A program made the translations under genes and the position numbers. DNA of 30,703 nucleotides, from assembly GCA_000435755.1 (NCBI GenBank), contig FR889073.1:1-30703 (forward strand), in the 5' to 3' direction. Origin of the DNA: Clostridium sp. CAG:508 (GTDB lineage Bacteria > Bacillota > Clostridia > TANB77 > CAG-508). Below, one piece after another: positions 7,188 through 15,835 of this stretch. Under the pieces are notes generated by a model. It had not been told where the DNA came from, made no database searches, and saw nothing but the letters and a program-made list of their open reading frames with translations. Position 1 is the stretch's first letter, and every line of letters starts with the position of its first letter.

Positions 7188-8417
7188 CTATGAATAAAAG
7201 AATTCTTTAATTTTTTCCATAATGTTTTTTAAAATGTTTTCATTTGAGTTATTGTCTATACTACTTCCAACAGTTTTTGCAAATGGTCTTGAAGCCACAT
7301 ATTTAACTAATGCATATGCTGTTCTGTATTCTGGTCTTACTACACTAATCAATCTTCCTGTTGCTATTTTTACCGGAATATTTAGTGTGATTTTTCCAGC
7401 AACATCACTTTTACTAATGTTAGTAATTCCCTGTCCTGTTAAAATAACATTGTTGATCTTTGACTTGATTCCCTGTGCAGTAATGTCTTTATTAACTAAT
7501 GCAAAGATTTCTTCTATTCTTGCTTCCATAATTTCAATTAATTGTGAACTTTTAATTACTCTTTTACTATTTTCATCTTTACAAGTAGTAAGTAAAATTT
7601 CGTTATCATTATCTATAAATGATTTTAAAGCTAAACCATATTGTTTTTTTAGTTTTTCTGCTTCTTCCTCACTAATATTTAACACCAATGCGATGTCATT
7701 TGTAATGTTGTCTCCTCCTAAAGGTATTGTGTTGGTATAGACGAAACTTGTTCCATTAAACACACCAATTTCTGTATTTCCAGCTCCAATATCTAATAAC
7801 ATTACACTGTCATTTAATTCATTTGCATCAAGTGCTAATGTTCTTTGTGCTAATGTTATTGGTACTAAGCCATCAATATCTAAGTCAGCTTTTTTAAATA
7901 TAGAAGCAATTTGTTTCATATATTCTTTATCTGCTAAAATAACCTCTGCTTTTAATGTAAAACTTCCACTTAGACTTCCAACTGGATCTGAAACATTTCT
8001 TCCATTTTCTAAAATAAATTGGCTTTCTACAACATCAATAATTTGTTTTCCTTCCGGTACATCTATATCTTTTACTTGCATTATAGCCGATACGACATCT
8101 TTAGCAGAAATTCCAGCATATCTATCTTTTGCTTCTTTTACTATACTATTTTGTACTATAGTAATATATTTTCCTGGTATAGTAACATAAGCAGAATTTA
8201 TTTTTATGTCAGCTTCTTCCTCTGCGTCTTTAATTAAATGATGTATAGAACTTGCTATTTCATTTTCATCTATAATTTTTCCTTTTTTTATTCCACTACA
8301 TTTATGAGTAGCTGTACAAATGACTTCAATTTGATTAAAATTGTTAACCTCTCCAATTACTAAACTAACCTTTGAAGTCCCTATATCAATTCCAACAATT
8401 ATATCTCCAATTGCCAA
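7188..8417 (-). CDS. ftsA: Cell division protein FtsA
   Basis: A 409-residue actin-family ATPase that tethers FtsZ to the membrane. The phosphate-1 loop is VGIDIGTSKVSLVIGE, the second nucleotide motif is MLLDIGAGNTEIGVF, and the C-terminus NILKNIMEKIKEFFYS looks like the amphipathic membrane-targeting helix. The start is TTG at 8415-8417 with GGAGG 8 bases upstream; a nearby ATG is out of frame. A strong promoter immediately precedes it, so ftsA-ftsZ can be expressed apart from the upstream murA-sbp genes. Confidence 0.96.
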   Translation of the reverse strand: MAIGDIIVGIDIGTSKVSLVIGEVNNFNQIEVICTATHKCSGIKKGKIIDENEIASSIHHLIKDAEEEADIKINSAYVTIPGKYITIVQNSIVKEAKDRYAGISAKDVVSAIMQVKDIDVPEGKQIIDVVESQFILENGRNVSDPVGSLSGSFTLKAEVILADKEYMKQIASIFKKADLDIDGLVPITLAQRTLALDANELNDSVMLLDIGAGNTEIGVFNGTSFVYTNTIPLGGDNITNDIALVLNISEEEAEKLKKQYGLALKSFIDNDNEILLTTCKDENSKRVIKSSQLIEIMEARIEEIFALVNKDITAQGIKSKINNVILTGQGITNISKSDVAGKITLNIPVKIATGRLISVVRPEYRTAYALVKYVASRPFAKTVGSSIDNNSNENILKNIMEKIKEFFYS

Positions 8418-8478
8418 GGTTCATTCCTCCAATTTTGCTTCTCTTAAAGATTGTTTGTCATCTGTTTTTTATGCCTAA

Positions 8479-8540
8479 AGAATATTACATTTTTTCAAAA
8501 ATGTCAATAGATTTGTAATAATTTTGTAATATTTTCGTAA
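8479..8540 (-). promoter_or_regulatory. ftsA-ftsZ promoter with three 11-base-phased upstream repeats
   Basis: A consensus -35 TTGACA lies at 8502-8507 and TATTCT at 8479-8484, with a 17-base spacer. Directly upstream, the plus-strand motif TTTnGTAAYA recurs with its GTAA at 8515, 8526 and 8538, at about 11-base steps. These repeats fill the space up to the sbp stop codon and could be an UP-like element or binding sites of a regulator. Confidence 0.75.
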
Positions 8541-8543
8541 CAA

Positions 8544-8912
8544 TTATGAAACATTGTTTTTTTGTGTCGTCTTTTTGTCCCATTTTTCCAAATAGTAACG
8601 TCTAATTATAGCTAAATTATTAAACATTCTTCCTACAAACACAACTATTGCTGCGAGGTAAATATCTACATTTAGTTTTTGCCCTAAGTAAGTAAGTAGT
8701 ATTGATAAAATTGCATTTCCAAAAAATCCTGTTACAAATATTTTTAAATCAAAATTCTTTTTTAATGTTGATGAGATCCCTCCAAATACAGAATCCAATG
8801 CTGCAATAATAGCAATAGCTAAATACCCTGAGTATGTATATGGAACTATTGGAGCATAAATTCCTATAACTGCTCCTAAAATACATCCAATTACAATTGC
8901 AATAAAAATCAT
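8544..8912 (-). CDS. sbp: Small basic protein Sbp (DUF1290)
   Basis: A 122-residue membrane protein with about three hydrophobic segments (IFIAIVIGCILGAVIGIY, YLAIAIIAALDSVFGG, IYLAAIVVFVGRMFNN) and a basic C-terminal tail. This family sits just upstream of ftsA/ftsZ in many Firmicutes. Its start overlaps the stop of the preceding DUF881 gene by 4 bases, so the two are translationally coupled. Its role in division is not established. Confidence 0.9.
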   Translation of the reverse strand: MIFIAIVIGCILGAVIGIYAPIVPYTYSGYLAIAIIAALDSVFGGISSTLKKNFDLKIFVTGFFGNAILSILLTYLGQKLNVDIYLAAIVVFVGRMFNNLAIIRRYYLEKWDKKTTQKNNVS

Positions 8913-9637
8913 GGTTTGTTTGCTCCTTCCTTCATATATTTTATTTCCATTTCTCCACTATACTTTAAGATTTTTATATTCTTCCCTGTTTCTAATTTAA
9001 CGTTTAATCCAACAGCTTTTGCTTTATCAATATAACCACTATCTTTTAAGTTTAGCATACTTGATAAATAAGTTTGATTTCCTATAGCTTTTATTACATA
9101 TGGAGATGTTATTCTTTGTCCTTTTATCAACATCAACACTCCATCAGGTTGAGCAACATATGTAGAACCAAGTATTCTAACATCATTTATAGATATTGCC
9201 TCTGCCCCCGCATATCTTAGTTCATTTATAAGTTCTAATAAGTCACGATACTTAACATCTCTCTCATTTGTGCTTGATAATGTTATTATTACGCCTTCAC
9301 CATATACGTCTGTTTTTCCCAATATCATATTTGATTCTTCTAAATCTTTATCTACTAGTTCTGACGCTTCTCCATTTTGTTCTATTTTTTGCTGATATTC
9401 GTCAATCGATTTTTGATTGGCTTCTAATTGTTTTGCAGTTTCTTCATATTTGCTTTTCCATTCTGAAATTGCTGTTCTCAGTTCAGCTTCTCTCATGTTT
9501 TCAATTTCCGTGATATCTGTTTCTTCAATAGTTCTGAATTGCATAAACATTACAGCAAATAGTACTAAACATACCCCACAAATAATCATAGTCATTATAA
9601 CTCTGTTTTTCATCTCTTTATCCAAAGCTTTTTTCAC
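8909..9637 (-). CDS. DUF881 family protein, second copy
   Basis: A 242-residue membrane-anchored protein. It has one N-terminal transmembrane helix (VIMTMIICGVCLVLFAVMF), an extracellular coiled coil (about 45-90), then the DUF881 domain with GEGVIITLSST, YRDLLELINELRYAGAEAISIND and GSGYIDKAKAVGL-like segments. It is a diverged paralogue of the gene just upstream. The annotated GTG at 9637 lies within the ribosome binding site; a TTG at 9625 (MDKEMKNRV) is better spaced and may be the real start. The family is regularly found in division clusters; its molecular role is unknown. Confidence 0.88.
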   Translation of the reverse strand: MKKALDKEMKNRVIMTMIICGVCLVLFAVMFMQFRTIEETDITEIENMREAELRTAISEWKSKYEETAKQLEANQKSIDEYQQKIEQNGEASELVDKDLEESNMILGKTDVYGEGVIITLSSTNERDVKYRDLLELINELRYAGAEAISINDVRILGSTYVAQPDGVLMLIKGQRITSPYVIKAIGNQTYLSSMLNLKDSGYIDKAKAVGLNVKLETGKNIKILKYSGEMEIKYMKEGANKP

Positions 9638-9639
9638 CT

Positions 9640-10368
9640 CTATTTTTCATTTTTCATGTATTTATAACTAATAACTCCAGTATACTTTTCAACTGTCAAA
9701 TTATCTGATTGAGTAGTCTCAACTATAACCCCAGCTTCATCTAATATGTATAGATATCCTCCTATCATTGTAAGTGAGCCATATAACAAACCTTGTGAAC
9801 CTATTGCTTTTATTGTAAATGGTGAGCTTACTCTTTGTCCATTTATTTTAATTACATTTCCTTCACAAGTTATTGCAGTCGTTTGAACTATTCTCTGTCC
9901 ATTTACTGATATTGCTTCTGCCCCTGCGTTGTTGAGAGCATTTATTACTTCAATTAAATCGTCATAATGAACTATTTGTGAACTTGGATCTAGAGCTTCA
10001 CTCCCATTTTTTAAAATTCCAGTATTATTATCTGCTAATTTTATTAATAATCCTTCTCCTTTTACCTCTTGTAAGCCAAGTAGCATATTATTCTTTTCGA
10101 TTTCTTCCTGTTTTGCCTGTGATTTTGTATCATTTTGAGTTGCACTTTTTCTTATTTCTTCAAGGTCTTTGTTTGATTTCGTAAGTTCCTCATAAGCATT
10201 GTCATATCTTTCTTTCCATTTCAGTACTTCATCTCTTAATCCATTTTCTTTAAGTGATTGTGATACAGTTGATGTTGTATTTTCAACAGTTTTTAGTTGA
10301 ACGCATATGGCAACTGTTAATATAAAACACATTATACCTAATGTAATAGCTATTTGTTTTTTATTCAT
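9640..10368 (-). CDS. DUF881 family protein, first copy
   Basis: A 242-residue protein with an N-terminal transmembrane helix (IAITLGIMCFILTVAICVQL), a coiled coil at about 38-95, and a C-terminal DUF881 domain (GEGLLIKLADN, YDDLIEVINALNNAGAEAISVNG, INGQRVSSPFTIKAIGSQ). ATG 10368 follows GGAGG at about 6 bases. It lies 10 bases after ftsQ and 2 bases before its paralogue. Two tandem DUF881 genes between divIB/ftsQ and sbp is a common clostridial arrangement. Confidence 0.88.
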   Translation of the reverse strand: MNKKQIAITLGIMCFILTVAICVQLKTVENTTSTVSQSLKENGLRDEVLKWKERYDNAYEELTKSNKDLEEIRKSATQNDTKSQAKQEEIEKNNMLLGLQEVKGEGLLIKLADNNTGILKNGSEALDPSSQIVHYDDLIEVINALNNAGAEAISVNGQRIVQTTAITCEGNVIKINGQRVSSPFTIKAIGSQGLLYGSLTMIGGYLYILDEAGVIVETTQSDNLTVEKYTGVISYKYMKNEK

Positions 10369-10378
10369 TTTTGCCTCC

Positions 10379-11392
10379 TTACACTTTTTTTCTGAATATT
10401 GCGCCTTTATTATTCAAATCTGTATTAACTAAAATTTCTCCTTCTATTTTTTTGTTTTGCTCTAATATACTTTTTATATATAACATTTTTGTACTTAAAT
10501 TTGAAGTATCTCCCATTTGTACAGTCTTTTTCTCATCTTTTAATTCTAGTATATAATTTTGCTTATTTGCTATATTTATTTTTGTTACTAAACTAGCAAT
10601 CTCATTACTTGTAGCTGACTTCATAATTTGTAATACTTCGTCTAATCTTTGTAAATCTTCTACGCACAATCTATTTCCTTCTTGTATATCTTCCTCTTTA
10701 GTTAAAAATCCCGTTAATATTGGTAATTCTAATTTGTCTTTTGAAATTTCTAAAAAGTATCCTTGATTATTTATGTAAGCATATGCGTTTGCAAATGTAA
10801 TCATATATGTAGGAGTTCTTTCTTCTATTTCAATTGTAATAGTATCTGGTAGATTTCTTTTTATTTTTACATTTTCCACATATGCATTTTGTTTTATATT
10901 TTTTTGAACTTTGCTTTTTACTAACTTAAATGTATTTTCATCTTTTTGTACTTGTGATAAACTAATTATTTCTTCATTAGTAAGCTTTTGGTTTCCAACT
11001 ATTTCAATATTTTTTATATTGAAAAATGGAGACAACAAGAAATATATTCCTCCACCTATTAAAATCAAAATAAGACTTGTCCACTTTATTAGTCGAAATA
11101 TAGCCTTTCTCTTTTTTTTAGCCATTTCTTGTTTTTTAGTCAATTTTTTAGGCGTTTTTTTCTTTGTTTTTATCTCTTCATCTTCAATTCCTAATTTAAA
11201 TTCAAATTCACCTTTTTTAGATTTTGTAGTTGCTTTAGCTTTTTTTACATTTTTACTTTTTTTAGTTGTTGTCTTCTTTTTGTTTTTTTTCTTAGGTTCT
11301 ATTTCAGGCAAAGTTTTAATACCAATAATGATTTCATTGTCCAAATCAATATTAGTGCTTTGGGTTGGTTTTTCTTTAATTTTTTTCGCCAT
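10379..11392 (-). CDS. ftsQ: Cell division protein FtsQ/DivIB
   Basis: A 337-residue single-pass divisome protein. The first 98 residues are a cytoplasmic tail very rich in lysine (for example KKKNKKKTTTKKSKNVKK). A transmembrane helix at about 101-123 follows (LIKWTSLILILIGGGIYFLL), then the POTRA domain (FFNIKNIEIVGNQKLTNEEII) and the FtsQ domain (IKRNLPDTITIEIEERTPTYMI). The Lys-rich tail is long for the family. AAGGTG lies 7 bases before ATG 11392. It follows murA in the usual order. Confidence 0.93.
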   Translation of the reverse strand: MAKKIKEKPTQSTNIDLDNEIIIGIKTLPEIEPKKKNKKKTTTKKSKNVKKAKATTKSKKGEFEFKLGIEDEEIKTKKKTPKKLTKKQEMAKKKRKAIFRLIKWTSLILILIGGGIYFLLSPFFNIKNIEIVGNQKLTNEEIISLSQVQKDENTFKLVKSKVQKNIKQNAYVENVKIKRNLPDTITIEIEERTPTYMITFANAYAYINNQGYFLEISKDKLELPILTGFLTKEEDIQEGNRLCVEDLQRLDEVLQIMKSATSNEIASLVTKINIANKQNYILELKDEKKTVQMGDTSNLSTKMLYIKSILEQNKKIEGEILVNTDLNNKGAIFRKKV

Positions 11393-11438
11393 CTTTTATC
11401 ACCTTCTTATTTTTTTCTAAAAGTCCTACAACTGTAAT

Positions 11439-11486
11439 AGATACGTAAATTATGGTTTATATACCATATTTCACGTACCTATTTTA
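11439..11486 (-). promoter_or_regulatory. Possible ftsQ promoter and 5'-terminal hairpin
   Basis: On the minus strand TGATAAAAT gives an extended -10 at 11481-11486 without a good -35. Directly after it, 11464-11480 and 11439-11455 form a 17-position stem (AGGTACGTGAAATATGG with CCATAATTTACGTATCT) with G-U pairs and one mismatch. No U tract follows, so it is not a terminator. A transcript from this promoter would start at or within the stem. Confidence 0.4.
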
Positions 11487-11527
11487 TCATATTTATATAC
11501 AATAAATCTAGTACTTTTACAATATTT

Positions 11528-12781
11528 TTAATCTTTCTGTATTGTAATTTTAGCTCCTAGACTATTTAATTTTTTATCCAAATTTTCATATCCTCTTAAA
11601 ATATATTCTACATTAGTTACTGTTGTAATTCCTTTTGCCGACAAACCTGCTAACACCATACAAGCTCCACCTCTTAAGTCCGTACTTTTCACTGTTGCAC
11701 CTGACAATTTTTTTACACCTTTTATTACTGCGGTTTTTCCCTCGGTAGTAATTTTAGCTCCCATTTTATTAAGTTCAGCTGTATATCTATATCTATTTTC
11801 AAATATATTTTCTACAATTACTGAGGTTCCTTTAGCAGTAGTTAAAGTACTAGCAAATATTGATTGCATATCAGTTGGAAATCCTGGATATGGCATTGTC
11901 TTAATATCTACAGCTTTCATCTTTTTTGGTGCCTGCATATACACTTTATTTTTCTCTATATTTATGTCACAACCTGCTTCTTCTAATTTATTTAATATTG
12001 GTGTAATATGTTCTGGTGTTCTATAATTTAAGCAGATATTTCCACCTGTAATTGCTCCTGCACACAACAAAGTTCCTGCTTCAATTCTATCTTGCATAAC
12101 TTTGTATCCAATATCTTTTAACTTTTGTACTCCTGTAATTTTTATGATATTAGTTCCTGCTCCAGTAATTTTAGCTCCCATTTTGTTTAAACATTTTGCT
12201 AAATCCACAATTTCTGGTTCCATAGCTGCATTTGTTATCTGTGTAATTCCTTCTGCATATATTGAAGCAAGTATAATGTTTTCTGTTGCACCTACACTTG
12301 GGAAATCTAAGTCAATATTTGTTCCTATTATTTTGTCGGCTTTACATATAATAAACCCAGAATCTTCAGTAATATTAACTCCTAATTTTTTAAATGCTGA
12401 CAAATGCAAATCTATTGGTCTTGCACCAATATCACATCCTCCCGGATAAGAAAACTTTGCTTCTTTAAATCTGCCCAGTATTGCTCCTGCGAGTACAACT
12501 GTAGACCTCATTTGACTCATTAAATGTTCCGGAATCTCTTTTTTGTTAATTTTCTTACTATTTATTTCTATTTTTCCATTGTGCCTTTTTACTTTACACC
12601 CTAAATATTTTAATATTTCTAAGGTGATTTGTGTATCATGTATATTTGGAATATTGTATAGTCTTGTGGTTCCTAAATTTAGTATGCTGGCTGCTATAAT
12701 TGGTAAAGAGGCATTTTTTGAGCCTGATACTGTAACTTCTCCTTCTAACTTTCTGCCTCCTTCTATTATGTAACTAGACAT
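11528..12781 (-). CDS. murA: UDP-N-acetylglucosamine 1-carboxyvinyltransferase MurA
   Basis: Catalyses the first committed step of peptidoglycan precursor synthesis, enolpyruvyl transfer from PEP to UDP-GlcNAc. The 417-residue protein shows the N-terminal GSKNASLPIIAASIL with Lys22/Asn23, the catalytic cysteine loop SYPGGCDIGARPIDLH with Cys116 (the fosfomycin target in the family), and the C-terminal RGGACMVLAGLSAKG. ATG 12781 was chosen because AAAGGG lies 8 bases upstream; an in-frame GTG at 12790 overlaps that site. It is first in the division cluster. Confidence 0.96.
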   Translation of the reverse strand: MSSYIIEGGRKLEGEVTVSGSKNASLPIIAASILNLGTTRLYNIPNIHDTQITLEILKYLGCKVKRHNGKIEINSKKINKKEIPEHLMSQMRSTVVLAGAILGRFKEAKFSYPGGCDIGARPIDLHLSAFKKLGVNITEDSGFIICKADKIIGTNIDLDFPSVGATENIILASIYAEGITQITNAAMEPEIVDLAKCLNKMGAKITGAGTNIIKITGVQKLKDIGYKVMQDRIEAGTLLCAGAITGGNICLNYRTPEHITPILNKLEEAGCDINIEKNKVYMQAPKKMKAVDIKTMPYPGFPTDMQSIFASTLTTAKGTSVIVENIFENRYRYTAELNKMGAKITTEGKTAVIKGVKKLSGATVKSTDLRGGACMVLAGLSAKGITTVTNVEYILRGYENLDKKLNSLGAKITIQKD

Positions 12782-12848
12782 TTTATTCACCCTTTCTATC
12801 TTATTTTTGCTATATATTATGTCTAGTTTGCATAAAGTGTGAATGTTA

Positions 12849-12885
12849 TAAAAATAGAGAGCCTTGGAATTTCAAAGTTCTCTAT
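12849..12885 (-). terminator. Intrinsic terminator overlapping the topB stop codon
   Basis: On the minus strand ATAGAGAACTTTG pairs imperfectly with CCAAGGCTCTCTAT (arms about 12873-12885 and 12854-12867), followed by TTTTT. It separates topB from murA. Confidence 0.75.
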
Positions 12886-14807
12886 CTTCTTACAACTAAT
12901 TTATCAATTTTACTGTTTATGTATGCTTCTAGTTTTGTCATAAACTCATTTGGTTCAATCTGCTTACTTGATACCATTTCAAGTCCTTTCTCCCAACTTG
13001 CTGTTAGTCTTGGATTCAGCATATCTGGCATAGACATAAATACTATATCATATATTTTTTCTCCTTTTTCAGTAGGTGTTATAATTTGCGTTTTAGTATT
13101 TATTGCAATATATCCTATTCTTTCTAGCTTTTTCATAATTTCTGCTCTTGTTGCGCTTGTGCCAATTCCTGCTCCTTTAATTTGCTCCCTTAATTCTTCC
13201 TCTTCAATTAGCTTTCCTGCATTTTCCATTGCAAGTATCATTGAGCCCGAATTGTATCTACTAGGTGGAGAAGTTTCTGAAGTTTTAGTTTCATAATTTA
13301 GTACTCCTATTTCTTCTCCTTTTTTTAAGCTTCTTAATATTTCTAAGCTATTTTGCTCTTCTGGTTGTTCTTCTGTGTTTTCCTTCTTAGGTTCATTTTT
13401 AGCCACTTCTAAATATCCTAATTTTTCACACACTCTTCCACTAGCTGAAAATTGCTCATTTTCAACTTCTATTGTTACAGATATTTTGCTATATTCAGCT
13501 GGTGGATAAAATATACTTAAAAATCTTTTTACTATTACCTTGTACATTTGCTTTTGTAAATCTGGTAAAGCATCATAATTTTCAAATCCTTGACCTGTTG
13601 GAATAATTGCATAGTGATCTGTTATTTTGCTATCATTTACATATTTTGTTTTTATTAAGTCAGTAGAATATTTTTCATCTACCATCTTCTTTATATATCC
13701 TTGTATTTCCTCGTCTTTAAAGCCTTTTGCTAATCCATTTAAATTTTTAGAAATTACTTTTGCAACTGCAGTTGATAAAACTCTCGCATCAGTTCTTGGA
13801 TATGTTACCAGTTTCTTTTCATATAAATTTTGTATTATTTCTAGTGTTTGATCTGGTTTTATTTTAAATCTTTTAGTTGCTTCATTTTGAATTTCTGCTA
13901 AGTTGAACAATAGTGGTGCATTTTCTTTTGTTTTAGATTTTTTTACTTCTGTTATTATTGCTTTTTTATCTTTTAACGACATAATGAAATCTTTTGCTTC
14001 ATTTTCTTTCTTAAAGCCATTTTCATTATATAGTTTTGGAGATTCCCACATTTTTGATTTTTCTGTAACTTTCCACTCGGCAGTGAATGATGAGCTTTCT
14101 TCTCCAAATGTTCCTATAACTCTATAATACGGAGTCTTAACAAAGTTTCTAATTTCTCTTTCTCTTTGTACTACCATTCCTAGTACACATGTCATCACTC
14201 TACCAACTGAAATAGATATTTTTTCTTCACCTAAATCTTTTGCCATTCTTCTACCATATATAATTGATAAAAGTCTTGAGAAATTTATTCCTATTAGATA
14301 ATCTTCTTTAGCCCTTAAATAAGCAGAATCACACAAACTATCATACTCTGATAAATCTTTTGCTTCTTTTATTCCTCTATTTATTTCTTCTTCTGTTTGT
14401 GAATCTATCCATACTCTTTTTCTTGTCTTATCTGCCACGCCCACTTGTTTTTCTACTAATCTATATATGTATTCTCCTTCACGTCCAGAGTCAGTAGCAA
14501 CATAAATACAGCCTACATCTTCTCTTTGAAGTAGGCTTTTTACTATGTTAAATTGTTTTTCAACACTTGGTATTACTTCGTATTTATATTCTTTTGGCAT
14601 AAATGGTAACGTATCTAATCTCCAGAACTTTAAATTTTCATCATACTTTTCCGGATAACTCATTGTTACTAAATGGCCTACACACCATGTAATAATCCAA
14701 GTATCTGACTCAATATATCCGTCCTTTCTATTGCCACCACATTTTAGCACTTTTGCAAACTCAGTAGCAACAGATGGTTTTTCTGTTATAAGCAGATTTT
14801 TTGCCAT
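12882..14807 (-). CDS. topB: DNA topoisomerase III (type IA)
   Basis: A 641-residue type IA topoisomerase that decatenates and relaxes DNA through a 5'-phosphotyrosine intermediate. The TOPRIM domain opens with NLLITEKPSVATEFAKVL and carries ATDSGREGEYIYRLV (about 104-118). The active site is LVTYPRTDARVLS with Tyr336. The C-terminal catalytic-core motif GIGTSATRAEIMKKLERIGYI is present. There are no C-terminal zinc fingers, as usual for TopB. ATG 14807 follows GAGG. It is not obviously linked to the division genes. Confidence 0.95.
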   Translation of the reverse strand: MAKNLLITEKPSVATEFAKVLKCGGNRKDGYIESDTWIITWCVGHLVTMSYPEKYDENLKFWRLDTLPFMPKEYKYEVIPSVEKQFNIVKSLLQREDVGCIYVATDSGREGEYIYRLVEKQVGVADKTRKRVWIDSQTEEEINRGIKEAKDLSEYDSLCDSAYLRAKEDYLIGINFSRLLSIIYGRRMAKDLGEEKISISVGRVMTCVLGMVVQREREIRNFVKTPYYRVIGTFGEESSSFTAEWKVTEKSKMWESPKLYNENGFKKENEAKDFIMSLKDKKAIITEVKKSKTKENAPLLFNLAEIQNEATKRFKIKPDQTLEIIQNLYEKKLVTYPRTDARVLSTAVAKVISKNLNGLAKGFKDEEIQGYIKKMVDEKYSTDLIKTKYVNDSKITDHYAIIPTGQGFENYDALPDLQKQMYKVIVKRFLSIFYPPAEYSKISVTIEVENEQFSASGRVCEKLGYLEVAKNEPKKENTEEQPEEQNSLEILRSLKKGEEIGVLNYETKTSETSPPSRYNSGSMILAMENAGKLIEEEELREQIKGAGIGTSATRAEIMKKLERIGYIAINTKTQIITPTEKGEKIYDIVFMSMPDMLNPRLTASWEKGLEMVSSKQIEPNEFMTKLEAYINSKIDKLVVRR

Positions 14808-14823
14808 TTAATATTTCCTCTCA

Positions 14824-15663
14824 TTATTCGTATAATACAACATCCATTTCTGAAGTGAAGTTTTGGTTTCCATATGCAAAAATTATATATAATTCTTCAT
14901 TTTTTCCTAAGAAAAATGTTGATATATTAGAAATTTGATACATACTATCTGATAGATTTCTATTATATACTGTATATCCAGATTGCACTAATACTTGTGC
15001 TTCCTCTTGTGCTTTAGTAACTATCTCATGTATTTTATTTTGACAATCGCTCTGAATTATATTTCTCTTTGCTAAAACATCTACTAGTTGTACTTTCTCT
15101 CCTGTTTCTAGGTTATAATTATATGCTTGAATAATTACTCTCTGTGGGTTATTTCCTTGCTTTAATGTAGATTTAATTACTAATGATAGGATATTATCAT
15201 TTACATATGAAATATAGTCTACACTATATATTACCTTTTCTGTATATTTGTTGTTTAATATATCTGATGCTTTATTTGCAAAAATAGATTGTGTCATTTT
15301 ATTAAAATCAGTAGCCACACTATCCTTAATATTTATTACTGGCAAATGAACATCCAACTCATAATTTCCTTCTTGTTTTTGAATATCATATGCTGAATAA
15401 ACTATACCTTTTGATGCATCTCTTTTTTGTAAATTAGTTTCATCATAGTCATTAGATATAATTTCATTTGTAAATAAGCTGTTCAATTGTGATTTTATTT
15501 CTTCTTGTGTTTTAGGCTTTATCTCATTATTTATACTGTTATCTGGATTTTGTATATTATTATTGTTTGAACTTCCTACAAAAAACTGTGCATATATACC
15601 TGCTATTAATGCTAATACACAAAATGCTCCTACTAAAATAAATATAAGTTTCTGATTTTTCAT
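14824..15663 (-). CDS. Membrane-anchored extracytoplasmic protein of unknown function
   Basis: A 279-residue protein with one N-terminal transmembrane helix (LIFILVGAFCVLALIAGIYA), an Asn-rich linker, then an external alpha/beta region. The part from YELDVHLPVINI to the end is reminiscent of the DUF4163/DUF3298 region of PdaC- and RsiV-like proteins (paired basic and acidic strands, GEKVQLVDVL, and TFFLGKNEELYIIFAYG), but I cannot assign the family firmly. GGAG lies 7 bases before ATG 15663. It is 16 bases upstream of topB and divergent from the Clp gene. Confidence 0.7.
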   Translation of the reverse strand: MKNQKLIFILVGAFCVLALIAGIYAQFFVGSSNNNNIQNPDNSINNEIKPKTQEEIKSQLNSLFTNEIISNDYDETNLQKRDASKGIVYSAYDIQKQEGNYELDVHLPVINIKDSVATDFNKMTQSIFANKASDILNNKYTEKVIYSVDYISYVNDNILSLVIKSTLKQGNNPQRVIIQAYNYNLETGEKVQLVDVLAKRNIIQSDCQNKIHEIVTKAQEEAQVLVQSGYTVYNRNLSDSMYQISNISTFFLGKNEELYIIFAYGNQNFTSEMDVVLYE

Positions 15664-15758
15664 TTTTTTGCTCCTTTAACTTTTCTTCTTATATATTACC
15701 TTATTTTTTACTAAAAATCTAGTGTTTTTTATATTTTTTTAATTAGATAGATTAAACA

Positions 15759-15787
15759 TTGACTTATCCTTAATTTTGCTGTATTAT
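15759..15787 (+). promoter_or_regulatory. Promoter of the clpE-like gene
   Basis: TTGACT at 15759-15764 and TATTAT at 15782-15787 with a 17-base spacer. It lies about 50 bases before the start codon in the divergent spacer. I see no clear CtsR-type direct repeat. Confidence 0.72.
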
Positions 15788-15835
15788 ATATTATGTATTT
15801 TTAGACAATAAAGAAATGGAGTTTATATAAAATTT

